From: Neobacillus novalis NBRC 102450 | Lineage (GTDB): Bacteria > Bacillota > Bacilli > Bacillales > Cytobacillaceae | Direction: 5' to 3' | Length of the DNA: 64,000 bases | NCBI RefSeq assembly: GCF_001591805.1 | Contig: NZ_BCVP01000009.1 | Span: 186,001-250,000, forward strand | In this document: in pieces, positions 43,894-51,935 of the stretch | Position numbering within the stretch: the stretch's first letter is position 1 | Layout of the letters: each line of letters opens with the position of its first letter | Translations under genes and position numbers: made by a program | The notes under the pieces: model-generated | The model's database searches: none | The model's input: the letters and a program-made list of their open reading frames with translations, nothing else | Told to the model about the DNA's origin: nothing

Positions 43894-44370
43894 TTAATTG
43901 AGTTCGTTTACTTTTTCTAAAGGAAATTCTTTAACGATATTTACACCATCTAATATAATCAAAGTTGAATCAAAAGCCAATTTATTAATTCCTTTTGGGT
44001 CAGTGCCATTTTTTATTTTATATTCAACGTGAAATGAACCTTCAGTTCCAGGGTCAATCATTCCAGTACTTCCAGCACCCATTGGAAACATCTTAATAAA
44101 TTTGCTTCCATCGACCAACTCCATTTTTGATGCTAACTTTTTGTTTGGTTGTATCACTACTTCAATTCCGTAATAATGTTGGCCAGGGTAATCAAATTCA
44201 GTTTTGAATTGGGTGGTACCGGTATTTTTTATTTTTATATCGTACCGTAGAATCCTTTCTGCTTTAATGATCGTAGTTTCAATATTTGTAATAACCAACT
44301 GATTTGCCCTATGAAATCCAGTGAGAGTAACCAATGATAAAGCCAAGAAAACAAATACTATTTTTTTAAT
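43894..44370 (-). CDS. Secreted hypothetical protein, probable ATT start
   Basis: About 158 residues. From ATT at 44370 it begins KKIVFVFLALSLVTLTGFH, a good signal peptide, after AAAGGG about ten bases upstream. The first normal start (TTG, eight codons later) would lose the basic head of the signal. The mature part is beta-rich (YDIKIKNTGTTQFKTEFDYPGQHYYGIEVVI; DPGTEGSFHVEYKI), like an FxxL-type Ig-like domain. I do not recognise the family. It is convergent with the GNAT gene. Confidence 0.6.
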   Translation of the reverse strand: MKKIVFVFLALSLVTLTGFHRANQLVITNIETTIIKAERILRYDIKIKNTGTTQFKTEFDYPGQHYYGIEVVIQPNKKLASKMELVDGSKFIKMFPMGAGSTGMIDPGTEGSFHVEYKIKNGTDPKGINKLAFDSTLIILDGVNIVKEFPLEKVNELN

Positions 44371-44623
44371 GGTAACGCATCCCTTTCTATGCGAAATATT
44401 TCCCTTTTTATTATGATTGAATATTTTCGTGATTATTCAACAAAAGGGTGGGTTGCAAAGAAAATTAACTTATCGAAAAAAGGCATTTTTCAGTCGGGGG
44501 AGTTAAGTTTTAAGTACATTGAGTTTGGGGTAGGAAATACCTGGATATTAGGAAAGAAACTGAGTTGGAAGATTCTAACTTTTGGGTGGATCATTTAAAA
44601 AAATAAAAATTGGTGGTAAGAAA

Positions 44624-45094
44624 ATGACTCAAAATGGTATTGTTTTAGTTGTTAGTGTATCAATAATCAAAGGCGATGAAGTTTTGATTATTAAAGAAAA
44701 TAAACCATTTGCAATTAATAAGTGGAATTTTCCATCCGGACATATTGAGTATAAAGAAGACATCCTTGATGCAGCCTGCAGGGAAGTAAAAGAAGAAACA
44801 GGGTTCGATGTGAAACTTACTGGTACAACTGGTGTATATAACTTCATCAGTAGTTCAAATGATCAAGTGATTTTATTTCATTTTACCGGTGAGATTATTG
44901 GCGGATCATTAGAGATTGAAGAGGACGTTATAATAGATAGTAAGTGGATAAAGGTATCTGAACTCATGAATTTTGATAATAAACAACTTCGTGACCCAAA
45001 TGTAATTAGGCAGATAATAGATAGAATAGTAAATCAAAAGGTTCATCCAATTAACATTTTTAATGATCGGTTAATACCAGGCAAAAAAGATTGA
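44624..45094 (+). CDS. NUDIX hydrolase
   Basis: A 156-residue NUDIX protein. GHIEYKEDILDAACREVKEETG fits the box GX5EX7REUXEEXGU exactly. Such enzymes hydrolyse nucleoside diphosphates linked to another group; the substrate is unknown. ATG at 44624 has GGTGGTAAG upstream. About 250 bases before it contain no supported gene. Confidence 0.88.
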   Translation: MTQNGIVLVVSVSIIKGDEVLIIKENKPFAINKWNFPSGHIEYKEDILDAACREVKEETGFDVKLTGTTGVYNFISSSNDQVILFHFTGEIIGGSLEIEEDVIIDSKWIKVSELMNFDNKQLRDPNVIRQIIDRIVNQKVHPINIFNDRLIPGKKD

Positions 45095-45240
45095 ATAATA
45101 AACGGAATTCTAAGTAAACAAACGGACGCGGCTTTTAAATTATGAAGGTCGCTTTTTTGTTGGAAAAAATTATAAAAGGTTATTTTCCCAAGATTACCGA
45201 ATATATAAGCAAGACAAAGTAAGAATGGAGGCTATGAAAG

Positions 45241-45645
45241 ATGACACCAAAGCATATAGTTTCAGCGGCAACTATTGTGCTGAACAGCCAAAATGAGATT
45301 TTATTAATAAAAGGCCCACGAAGAGGGTGGGAAATGCCTGGCGGTCAGGTGGAAGAAGGTGAATCTTTGAAGGATGCAGCCATAAGGGAAACAAAAGAAG
45401 AATCAGGTATCGATATTGAGGTTACAAAATTTTGTGGAGTGTTTCAAAATGTAAGTGACTGTATATGTAACACATTATTTTTGGGAACTCCTGTCGGAGG
45501 AGAGCCAACAACAAGCTTTGAAAGTCTTGAGGTTGGATTCTTCCCAATTACTGAAGCTTTAGAAATGGTCACTTGGAAAAATTTCAGGCAAAGAATTGAG
45601 TATTGTTTAACAGAAAAACTTCATCCTTTTTATATAGAATTTTAA
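45241..45645 (+). CDS. NUDIX hydrolase
   Basis: A 134-residue NUDIX protein. GGQVEEGESLKDAAIRETKEESG is a complete NUDIX box, preceded by LIKGPRRGWEMP. It is a separate family member from the previous NUDIX gene, with low identity. ATG start with GGAGG upstream. A weak hairpin (45124-45162) separates the two. The histidine phosphatase gene follows after 38 bases. Confidence 0.88.
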   Translation: MTPKHIVSAATIVLNSQNEILLIKGPRRGWEMPGGQVEEGESLKDAAIRETKEESGIDIEVTKFCGVFQNVSDCICNTLFLGTPVGGEPTTSFESLEVGFFPITEALEMVTWKNFRQRIEYCLTEKLHPFYIEF

Positions 45646-45683
45646 ATAGTCTGATAGTAATGGAAGAAAAAGGAGGCCGGTAG

Positions 45684-46253
45684 ATGATGACCAATTTGTA
45701 TTTCGTTCGACACGCACATTCCACATATACCCCTGATGAAATGGGAAGACCTTTATCAGATCAAGGGTTGGCAGATGCAGAAATAATTACACAAATACTC
45801 AAAAATGAAAATATTAATAGAGTCATTTCAAGTCCATACAAACGAGCTATTCAAACTGTCCAAGGCGTCGCTGAATTCATTGGTAAAGATATTGAGATTG
45901 TGCATGATTTTAAAGAAAGGAAATTGTCCGATAAACCTCTCGAGGACTTTAAATCGGCGGTTGCCAAAGTATGGGAGGATGACAGCTTTTCATGGGAAGG
46001 GGGAGAATCTAACATTCAAGCTCAAGCAAGGGGAGTCAAAGCTACAATGAATGTTTTAGAAAAGTATGCAGGTGAAAATATTGTCATAGGAACACATGGT
46101 AATTTGATGGTTTTAATTATGAATCATTTTGATAAGCAATTTGGTTATCGTTTCTGGCAAGAGCTTGCTATGCCTGATATATATAAACTAACTTTTCATA
46201 ATACAAAGCTGGTGGAAGTTAATAGAGAATGGAAGAACCTTAGCTGTTTATAA
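45684..46253 (+). CDS. Histidine phosphatase family protein
   Basis: A 189-residue protein. YFVRHAHSTYTPDE carries the phospho-histidine motif (RHA instead of the usual RHG), and IGTHGNLMVLIM the second catalytic His. SSPYKRAIQTV supplies the second Arg. Family members are phosphoglycerate mutases or small-molecule phosphatases; the substrate is unknown. The start has a strong AAGGAGG. Likely co-transcribed with the NUDIX gene. Confidence 0.9.
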   Translation: MMTNLYFVRHAHSTYTPDEMGRPLSDQGLADAEIITQILKNENINRVISSPYKRAIQTVQGVAEFIGKDIEIVHDFKERKLSDKPLEDFKSAVAKVWEDDSFSWEGGESNIQAQARGVKATMNVLEKYAGENIVIGTHGNLMVLIMNHFDKQFGYRFWQELAMPDIYKLTFHNTKLVEVNREWKNLSCL

Positions 46254-46349
46254 GCTAGCATCCTAAGCATTAATGGTGTTATTTTTCAACAAGTGCAATC
46301 GCTTCTTGCGCTAATACAAAAAGTGACAGATTTCTTGGGGGATTTATAT

Positions 46350-46799
46350 ATGTTCGTAAATATGAAATTGAGATTTTGCGTTATATTATTGTTTGTTTTT
46401 TTACTAGGTGGGTGCATTTCAGTTTCTAAAGTTTCCCCAAATACGCCTGAAGACGCTTTGTACGACTTAAAAGAAGAAAACAGGAATGTACATATCTATG
46501 GATCGTCTCAAGTGAACAATAGTTTAGTCTTAATGGTGTTTACAGGGTATATGAATAACGAAGATATTTGGGTTGCAGATATCCAAAATCAAAAAGGACA
46601 TTGGAAAGTCGAGAAAATAATTAAAATGGATCAATCATTATATGAACTTAATGAAACCCATTCGATTTATAAAGACGATGAGCTACGTTACGAACTAGGA
46701 TACCATAAAGGGGATTCAAACGATAAAGAAAAAGAAGCGAATCAAAAAGTTATTCCGTTAGAAGATGAAAGTGATTGGAAAGTTTGGATTAAATATTAA
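46350..46799 (+). CDS. Putative lipoprotein
   Basis: A 149-residue protein: signal peptide FCVILLFVFLLGGC with lipobox LGGC, so the mature protein is lipid-anchored. The remainder, SPNTPEDALYDLKEENRNVHIYGSSQVNNSLVLMVFTGYMNNEDIWVADI and a Lys/Glu-rich tail, does not match a family I know. ATG at 46350 is chosen since TGGGGG precedes it at eight bases. Confidence 0.72.
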   Translation: MFVNMKLRFCVILLFVFLLGGCISVSKVSPNTPEDALYDLKEENRNVHIYGSSQVNNSLVLMVFTGYMNNEDIWVADIQNQKGHWKVEKIIKMDQSLYELNETHSIYKDDELRYELGYHKGDSNDKEKEANQKVIPLEDESDWKVWIKY

Positions 46800-46840
46800 A
46801 AAATTATTATATCTCGCATGATTTTGGGGCGGGGAAATTC

Positions 46841-46933
46841 ATAGCAAAGAAAAGGATCTGGTTAGCCATTTTGTTGGTCATTCCAAATTTTATATTAGTC
46901 GGATGGCTTGGATTTTTTGTTTTAAATCAGTAA
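46841..46933 (+). CDS. Possible 30-residue membrane peptide without a canonical start
   Basis: From ATA at 46841 the frame reads AKKRIWLAILLVIPNF then ILVGWLGFFVLNQ, a small single-span peptide. GGGGCGGGG lies six bases before the ATA. No ATG, GTG or TTG fits. It is either a degraded gene or one with a rare start. Confidence 0.35.
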   Translation: MAKKRIWLAILLVIPNFILVGWLGFFVLNQ

Positions 46934-47029
46934 GTTCGAAATGGCACCTTTAACAATTAAAAATACGTTGCCCGAATCTCCAGTAAATGGTAGCCTATTG
47001 GTAATCTGCTTTTGAAGGAGGGAAAACAA

Positions 47030-48259
47030 GTGATTAAAGTAACGGGGTCACAAACAGAAGCAAAGGTATTTTCAAATTATCCACAGGAAACAGCGATTGA
47101 ACAGATTCAAGAGCTATGTAATCAGCCTTTTTTAAAGGATACAAAAATTAGTATTATGCCAGATTATCATGCGGGGAAAGGCTGTGTGATTGGCACCACC
47201 ATTCAGTTAAAGGATAAAGTTGTCCCTAACCTGGTTGGCGTCGATGTCGGCTGTGGCGTGTTAACCGTAAAGCTAGAGGACAAAAAGGTGGATTTTAATA
47301 AGCTGGATCAGGTCATCCGTATCTATGTCCCAAGCGGGCAGGAGCTGCATTCAGATGAGACGGTCAGGTTTATTAACACGGGTTTTCCTGCCATTCAGGA
47401 ATTTAAAGCGGAGCATATTTTAAGTGAAAATAGAAGTCTATATAGCTTAGGAACGCTTGGCGGCGGCAACCATTTTATCGAGGTCTCAGTCGATTCCGAT
47501 GGCTACCACTTTTTGACGATTCATACCGGCAGCCGTTATGTTGGATCAAAGATTGCCACCTACTATCAAAAAGTAGCCATTTCAAGGCATCGTCAACATG
47601 ACTTAGGCGGGATGATTGAAAAATTAAAGGCGGAAGGCCGTCAAAAGGAAATCCAGGCAGCCATCCAAGGCTACAAGGATATGAATCCTGTTATTCCTAA
47701 TGATTTAGCCTATTTGGAAGACGAGGATTTTGAAAATTACATTCATGATATGAAATTAGCCCAAAGCTTTGCGAAAGCGAATCGCGAAGAAATAGCCAGG
47801 GCGATTACCGATAATATGGGGTTTGAAGAAGTTGATCGATTTGACACGGTACACAATTACATTGATACAGACAACCTAATTTTACGAAAAGGTGCGGTTT
47901 CCGCGCAAAAAGGAGAGCGTCTGATTATCCCAATGAACATGCGAGACGGATCCATTTTAGCAGTCGGCAAAGGCAACGAGGAGTGGAATTATTCGGCACC
48001 GCATGGGGCTGGTCGTGTCTTGAGCCGGACAAAAGCGATGAAAACCTTAAACATGGACGATTTTCACAATACAATGAAAGGCATTTGGACCACATCTGTT
48101 TCAGATGAAACCCTCGATGAAGCTCCAATGGCATACAAACCGATGAATGAGATTTTAGAAAAAGTTGAAGAGACAGTTGAGATAGCTGGCTTTATTAAAC
48201 CGGTTTACAACTTTAAAGCGAGTGAAAAATTCGACCCAATCAGATATAAAAAATCATAG
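47030..48259 (+). CDS. rtcB: RtcB family RNA-splicing ligase
   Basis: A 409-residue RtcB-type ligase, which joins RNA 2',3'-cyclic phosphate or 3'-phosphate ends to 5'-OH ends with GTP and Mn2+. GVDVGCG (near residue 70), GTLGGGNHFIE, HTGSRYVG and the nucleophile-His block SAPHGAGR (near residue 325) are all intact. GTG at 47030 has AAGGAGGG seven bases upstream. The six extra upstream codons overlap that site. No rtcA or rtcR partner is nearby. It is somewhat shorter than archaeal RtcB, like other bacillary members. Confidence 0.9.
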   Translation: MIKVTGSQTEAKVFSNYPQETAIEQIQELCNQPFLKDTKISIMPDYHAGKGCVIGTTIQLKDKVVPNLVGVDVGCGVLTVKLEDKKVDFNKLDQVIRIYVPSGQELHSDETVRFINTGFPAIQEFKAEHILSENRSLYSLGTLGGGNHFIEVSVDSDGYHFLTIHTGSRYVGSKIATYYQKVAISRHRQHDLGGMIEKLKAEGRQKEIQAAIQGYKDMNPVIPNDLAYLEDEDFENYIHDMKLAQSFAKANREEIARAITDNMGFEEVDRFDTVHNYIDTDNLILRKGAVSAQKGERLIIPMNMRDGSILAVGKGNEEWNYSAPHGAGRVLSRTKAMKTLNMDDFHNTMKGIWTTSVSDETLDEAPMAYKPMNEILEKVEETVEIAGFIKPVYNFKASEKFDPIRYKKS

Positions 48260-48318
48260 GTGACTATGCTAATTATTTGCTGATTCCATTAATATATCCT
48301 GTGGAGAGGGTACCCAAA

Positions 48319-48537
48319 ATGAACAAAACTAGAATTAGCAGCAATATTATTTTCTATTTTTTATCTATCGTTTTTTTCTACCTTTTCTTTAAAATTCTCA
48401 GTTATATAGTTGAGTTTTTTTATACACCAGTTAATCAATTATCTGAAGTATTAGCTATTTTTATATTAGTAGTGATCGTTATTCCCCTTTCAGTCTACTC
48501 ATCTGAGAAGGTTATGAAAATAATAAAAAACAATTAA
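48319..48537 (+). CDS. Small hypothetical membrane protein
   Basis: A 72-residue protein with two hydrophobic segments (IIFYFLSIVFFYLFFKILSYIV and VLAIFILVVIVIPLSVY) and Lys-rich ends. ATG at 48319 has TGGAGAGGG eight bases upstream; an earlier in-frame start lacks one. No family recognised. It follows rtcB after 59 bases. Confidence 0.6.
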   Translation: MNKTRISSNIIFYFLSIVFFYLFFKILSYIVEFFYTPVNQLSEVLAIFILVVIVIPLSVYSSEKVMKIIKNN

Positions 48538-48611
48538 CAACTACGAAAAGACGAAATACAGCATTTTTCAAAGATTAATCATAGTATTTCTTAAAGGGGA
48601 CTATAAATTTA

Positions 48612-48797
48612 TAACGGGTTCCGTTACCTATCGCAAACATTAAAAATGTGACTTAAAATGAGTGCCAAATTGTATGCTAATTTGTCACTCGTTTTTTATT
48701 GATGTAAAGCGATTGTACGGAAATTACCCTGGAATTTTGTATAGGTAAATGTACCTCAATTTGTAAGGGTACAATGGCTGTTGTACCCCTGCAATTT
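48612..48797 (+). repeat. Two-hairpin repeat element, copy A
   Basis: A 186-bp element starting TAACGGGTTCC. Hairpin 1 is a terminator-like stem: ATGAGTGcCAAATT paired with AATTTGtCACTCG, then TTTTTT. Hairpin 2 is GGGTACAA paired with TTGTACCC, with flanking TTGTA/TGCAA. It matches copy B (56930-57117) over its whole length in the same orientation. It lies between a small membrane protein gene and 49073, inside a 530-base gap that otherwise holds no gene. Confidence 0.8.
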
Positions 48798-49072
48798 AAC
48801 TCACATTTTGATATACAAATCGTCTTACAAAAAATGATAAGATTGGATGTTAAGTTTAAATATAGTTGGAAATTTATGTTAAGATAAAATAAAGTTTGTG
48901 AAAAAATGTACTCACGCTAACGGTTAGTTCAATAGAAATCACAAAAAATATTGGGAATAGATTGATTATTATGTATAATAATGGGGAATGGGGGTGTTTT
49001 TATTAAAAAAAAATAATTTTTGTAATAGGAATAAATGTAATTCTGATACCGATATTTTGGATATGTAATTTA

Positions 49073-49489
49073 ATGAATCCAGAACCTGGTCAAACATCAG
49101 GGAATGGGAACCCAGCAATTTTATTATTAGGTGTTATTGTAATTATGTTTTGCTGTTTAGTGTATTTATGGACTAAAATTTTAAATGATAATGCTATCAA
49201 GCCTGTTGTATTATCTGTTGGTATTATAGTTACCTTTATTCACTTGGTGATTTCAATTTTTTATCAAAGGAGTGCCTTTCTAAAATATAAAATTGTTTTG
49301 GCAGAAACGTACAAAGAAGATTTTGGATTTATAGACTGGCAGTATATCGAGAGCATCACTTCTTTTATGTCTATACACGTTAACCAGCAATATTTTAATT
49401 TAAACACATACTTTATGTTTTTATCTGCCCCCGTTCTTCTCTCTCTTCTCATAGTCTATTTTCGTAAAAAGTCAAGAAATGGTTTGTAG
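49073..49489 (+). CDS. Hypothetical membrane protein, 5' end possibly frameshifted
   Basis: A 138-residue frame with three hydrophobic segments (ILLLGVIVIMFCCLVYLW, VVLSVGIIVTFIHLVISIF, FLSAPVLLSLLIVYF). The ATG at 49073 has no ribosome site. The same frame stays open upstream and encodes IIFVIGINVILIPIFWICNL, a further membrane segment, back to an A9 tract (49005-49013). There the frame is lost. ATT at 49002, after GGGGGTG, would enter this frame if the tract were ten A. The gene may be broken, phase-variable or misread by one base. Confidence 0.5.
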   Translation: MNPEPGQTSGNGNPAILLLGVIVIMFCCLVYLWTKILNDNAIKPVVLSVGIIVTFIHLVISIFYQRSAFLKYKIVLAETYKEDFGFIDWQYIESITSFMSIHVNQQYFNLNTYFMFLSAPVLLSLLIVYFRKKSRNGL

Positions 49490-49637
49490 GTAAGGTCTTA
49501 TTCTACTAATGGGGGTATTGATTCAAGAAGAATTAAGGCACCTTTATGTTAAATTCCTTATTGAGCTAAAGATGCAGGATAATTGAATAAAGAAGATTGA
49601 AAGGAAAGTAATTCACAAAAAAAGGGAGGTATAAAAG

Positions 49638-49868
49638 GTGGACTTATTACTCTGGATAACTATTGGTTTCATAATAATCGGATTTGTTGTTCTCACTTCT
49701 ATGAAAAAAGGTATGGAAAGTAAGCTCGCTTTTATAACAGCAAATATGGAAGTTGAGGAAAGTTCAACAAAAGCTAAATCCATAATTTGGTGGATAGTGA
49801 GTACCACAGCTTGGGGAATAGTGAGTATGATTCTTATTGTTTGGTGGTTTCATAATCACTTTGGATAA
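49638..49868 (+). CDS. Small hypothetical membrane protein
   Basis: A 76-residue protein with hydrophobic segments at both ends (LLLWITIGFIIIGFVVLTS; IIWWIVSTTAWGIVSMILIVWW) and a charged middle (KLAFITANMEVEESSTKAKS). The GTG start has a strong AAAGGGAGG eight bases upstream. No family recognised. Confidence 0.62.
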   Translation: MDLLLWITIGFIIIGFVVLTSMKKGMESKLAFITANMEVEESSTKAKSIIWWIVSTTAWGIVSMILIVWWFHNHFG

Positions 49869-49939
49869 CTGTTGGTTTCAAATGTACTTAAACAAACGGG
49901 GGCTTTAGTTCGATATGCATTCGAAATTAATACAGTGTG

Positions 49940-49972
49940 TAGCCCAAGTTCATAAGAACTGGGCTATTTTTT
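49940..49972 (+). terminator. Terminator before the two-component module
   Basis: TAGCCCAAGTTC and GAACTGGGCTA pair with one bulged base around ATAA, followed by TTTTTT. Confidence 0.75.
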
Positions 49973-49998
49973 ATAAACAAAAAGCACCACAAAATACT

Positions 49999-50083
49999 AT
50001 GCAAATTGATATACATTTTACTATACATATTTACCTGTAAATTTACGTTATGCGATAGGAAACGGAACCCGTTAATAAATTTA
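49999..50083 (-). repeat. Degenerate inverted copy C of the two-hairpin element
   Basis: On the minus strand TAACGGGTTCCGTTTCCTAT aligns with the start of copy A, including part of its AAATTTAT flank. Further on, GGTAAATATG and ATCAATTTG resemble the middle of copy A. Both hairpins are lost. It lies just upstream of the response regulator. Confidence 0.55.
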
Positions 50084-50167
50084 GTCTCTCTTTTTTTAAC
50101 GAAAAAAGGATTTTTCGGAGAGAACATGGAAAATAACTATATAGGAATGAACGGGGTGGGGGATAAG

Positions 50168-50869
50168 GTGAAACATAAAATTTTATTAGTGGAAGACGAT
50201 GTGTCGATCAGTGATATGGTCAAAGGCCAATTTGCCAAAGAAGGCTTCGAGGTAGTGCCAGCGTTTGACGGGGAAGAGGCGCTTGAGGTGTTTGCAAACG
50301 ACTCATTTGATTTGATTCTCCTTGATTTAATGCTGCCGAAGCTTGATGGAATGGAATTTTTGAAAATAATCCGTGAGAAGAGCATGATACCTGTACTGAT
50401 CATGTCGGCTAAAGACGGGGACTTAGATAAAGCATTAGGTTTGGGTTTTGGTGCGGATGATTATATCGCCAAGCCGTTTTCGATGATTGAGCTAACGGCT
50501 AGGGTGAAAGCCGCAATCAGAAGGGCAACTCATTATTCCCGTACAGAACAAAAGCAAGAAAAAAAGCTGCTGGAGGTCGGGGAGTTGGAACTTGATCTCG
50601 AAAATTTCTCCTTACAAAAAAACGGTAAAGAAATCAAGCTGACCGCAAAGGAGTTTCATATTCTCAAATTATTTATCTCACATCCCAGCCGTGTCTATAC
50701 GAAGGCACAAATTTATAGATTAGTATGGGAAGACGAGTATTACGGTGATGAAAATGTAATAAATGTTCATATGAGAAGGCTAAGGGAGAAAATTGAGGAT
50801 GACCCGTCCAAACCGCAGTATATCAAAACATTATGGGGCATCGGCTATAAGCTTGGGGAGTTTTCATAA
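50168..50869 (+). CDS. Two-component response regulator, OmpR family
   Basis: A 233-residue regulator. The receiver domain has EDD near the start, the phospho-acceptor Asp near residue 53 in LILLDLMLPKLDG, and KPFSMIEL. The C-terminal winged helix (LTAKEFHILKLFISHPSRVYTKAQIYRLVW, VHMRRLREKIEDD) binds DNA. GTG at 50168 fits the usual MKHKILLVEDD start, with GTGGGGG upstream. An ATG at 50127 with GGAGAG is a real alternative. It overlaps the sensor kinase gene by one base. Confidence 0.9.
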   Translation: MKHKILLVEDDVSISDMVKGQFAKEGFEVVPAFDGEEALEVFANDSFDLILLDLMLPKLDGMEFLKIIREKSMIPVLIMSAKDGDLDKALGLGFGADDYIAKPFSMIELTARVKAAIRRATHYSRTEQKQEKKLLEVGELELDLENFSLQKNGKEIKLTAKEFHILKLFISHPSRVYTKAQIYRLVWEDEYYGDENVINVHMRRLREKIEDDPSKPQYIKTLWGIGYKLGEFS

Positions 50870-51804
50870 TGATCATTTTTTTATCTATAGTCATCATCGT
50901 CTTAGCAGCTCTTAATTTTTTCCAATATAAAACGAGAACCAATGATAAAGAAAATTTCACATACATACATAAAAAACTTAAGCGGATTATTGATAGCAAG
51001 ACGGATGAAAAGCTGCTTTTGCATACGGATAATCAGGATCTAAAACAGATATTAATCGAAATCAACCGCCTTTTAGAACATAATCAAAAAATGGTAGCCA
51101 ACTACAATAAAACGGAGATGTCGATGCGGAAAATGCTTTCCAATATCTCGCATGATTTAAAAACGCCGTTGACAGTGGTGCTCGGGTATATGGAGATTAT
51201 GTTGAATGACCCGAATAGAAATCAAGAAGAAACCGAGGAGCTCCTGCATACAGTTCACGCAAAAGCGGTCGAAGTTTTAGATTTAATTAACAAGTTCTTT
51301 GATTTAGCTAAACTGGAATCTGGGGATAAAAATCTGCCGCTCACAAGGGTGAACGTAAATGAAGTGTGCCAGAAGAATATTTTAAACTTTTATGAAGTTT
51401 TGACGACAAAGGGCTTTGATGTTGCGATTGAGCTGCCGGAAAACATTCTTTATGCTCTTGGGAATGAGGAAGAACTCAACAGGGTCTTAAATAATTTGCT
51501 TTCAAATGCGATTCAATATGGCGGTGATGGGAAAGTACTTGGTTTTACGCTTAAAAGTGATGAACAATATGTTTACATTGACGTGTGGGATAAAGGCAAG
51601 GGAATTAGCGAGCTTCACAAGGATTTAGTGTTTGAACGAATGTACACATTAGAGGATTCACGAAACAAATCCTATCAAGGAAGCGGTCTCGGCCTTACCA
51701 TTACCAAACGACTTGTGGAAAAAATGGACGGACAAATTTTTCTAACCAGCAAGCCCTATGAAAAAACCACTTTTACCGTTCAATTAAAGCGAATTACATA
51801 TTAA
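50869..51804 (+). CDS. Sensor histidine kinase
   Basis: A 311-residue kinase with only one hydrophobic segment, at the very N-terminus (IIFLSIVIIVLAALNFF), and no outer sensing domain. The H-box is ISHDLKTPLTVVLGYME, with His at residue 95. The N-box is NLLSNAIQYG, and the ATP lid has DKGKGI and GSGLGLTITKRLV. It phosphorylates the adjacent regulator. The lack of a sensor domain and the following ABC genes suggest that the stimulus is sensed at or through the membrane, as in bacitracin-type resistance modules. Confidence 0.9.
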   Translation: MIIFLSIVIIVLAALNFFQYKTRTNDKENFTYIHKKLKRIIDSKTDEKLLLHTDNQDLKQILIEINRLLEHNQKMVANYNKTEMSMRKMLSNISHDLKTPLTVVLGYMEIMLNDPNRNQEETEELLHTVHAKAVEVLDLINKFFDLAKLESGDKNLPLTRVNVNEVCQKNILNFYEVLTTKGFDVAIELPENILYALGNEEELNRVLNNLLSNAIQYGGDGKVLGFTLKSDEQYVYIDVWDKGKGISELHKDLVFERMYTLEDSRNKSYQGSGLGLTITKRLVEKMDGQIFLTSKPYEKTTFTVQLKRITY

Positions 51805-51935
51805 AACAGCTAAGGGTGCCTCGCTTCAGAGACATCCTTTCTTTCTTAAGATTTTTGTAAGATTTGAGTAATAAAAAAGAAAACTCTAATGACTAGAATA
51901 AAAAGTAGTTAAGAACGAAGAGGAGCTGAAAATTG

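Noticed and set aside
44389-44598. 69-codon frame before the first NUDIX gene
   Set aside because: No ribosome site, and it resembles no protein family; the region is treated as non-coding.
38403-50000. Prophage or integrated island
   Set aside because: Many small AT-rich genes, but no integrase, phage structural genes, attachment repeats or tRNA at the borders.
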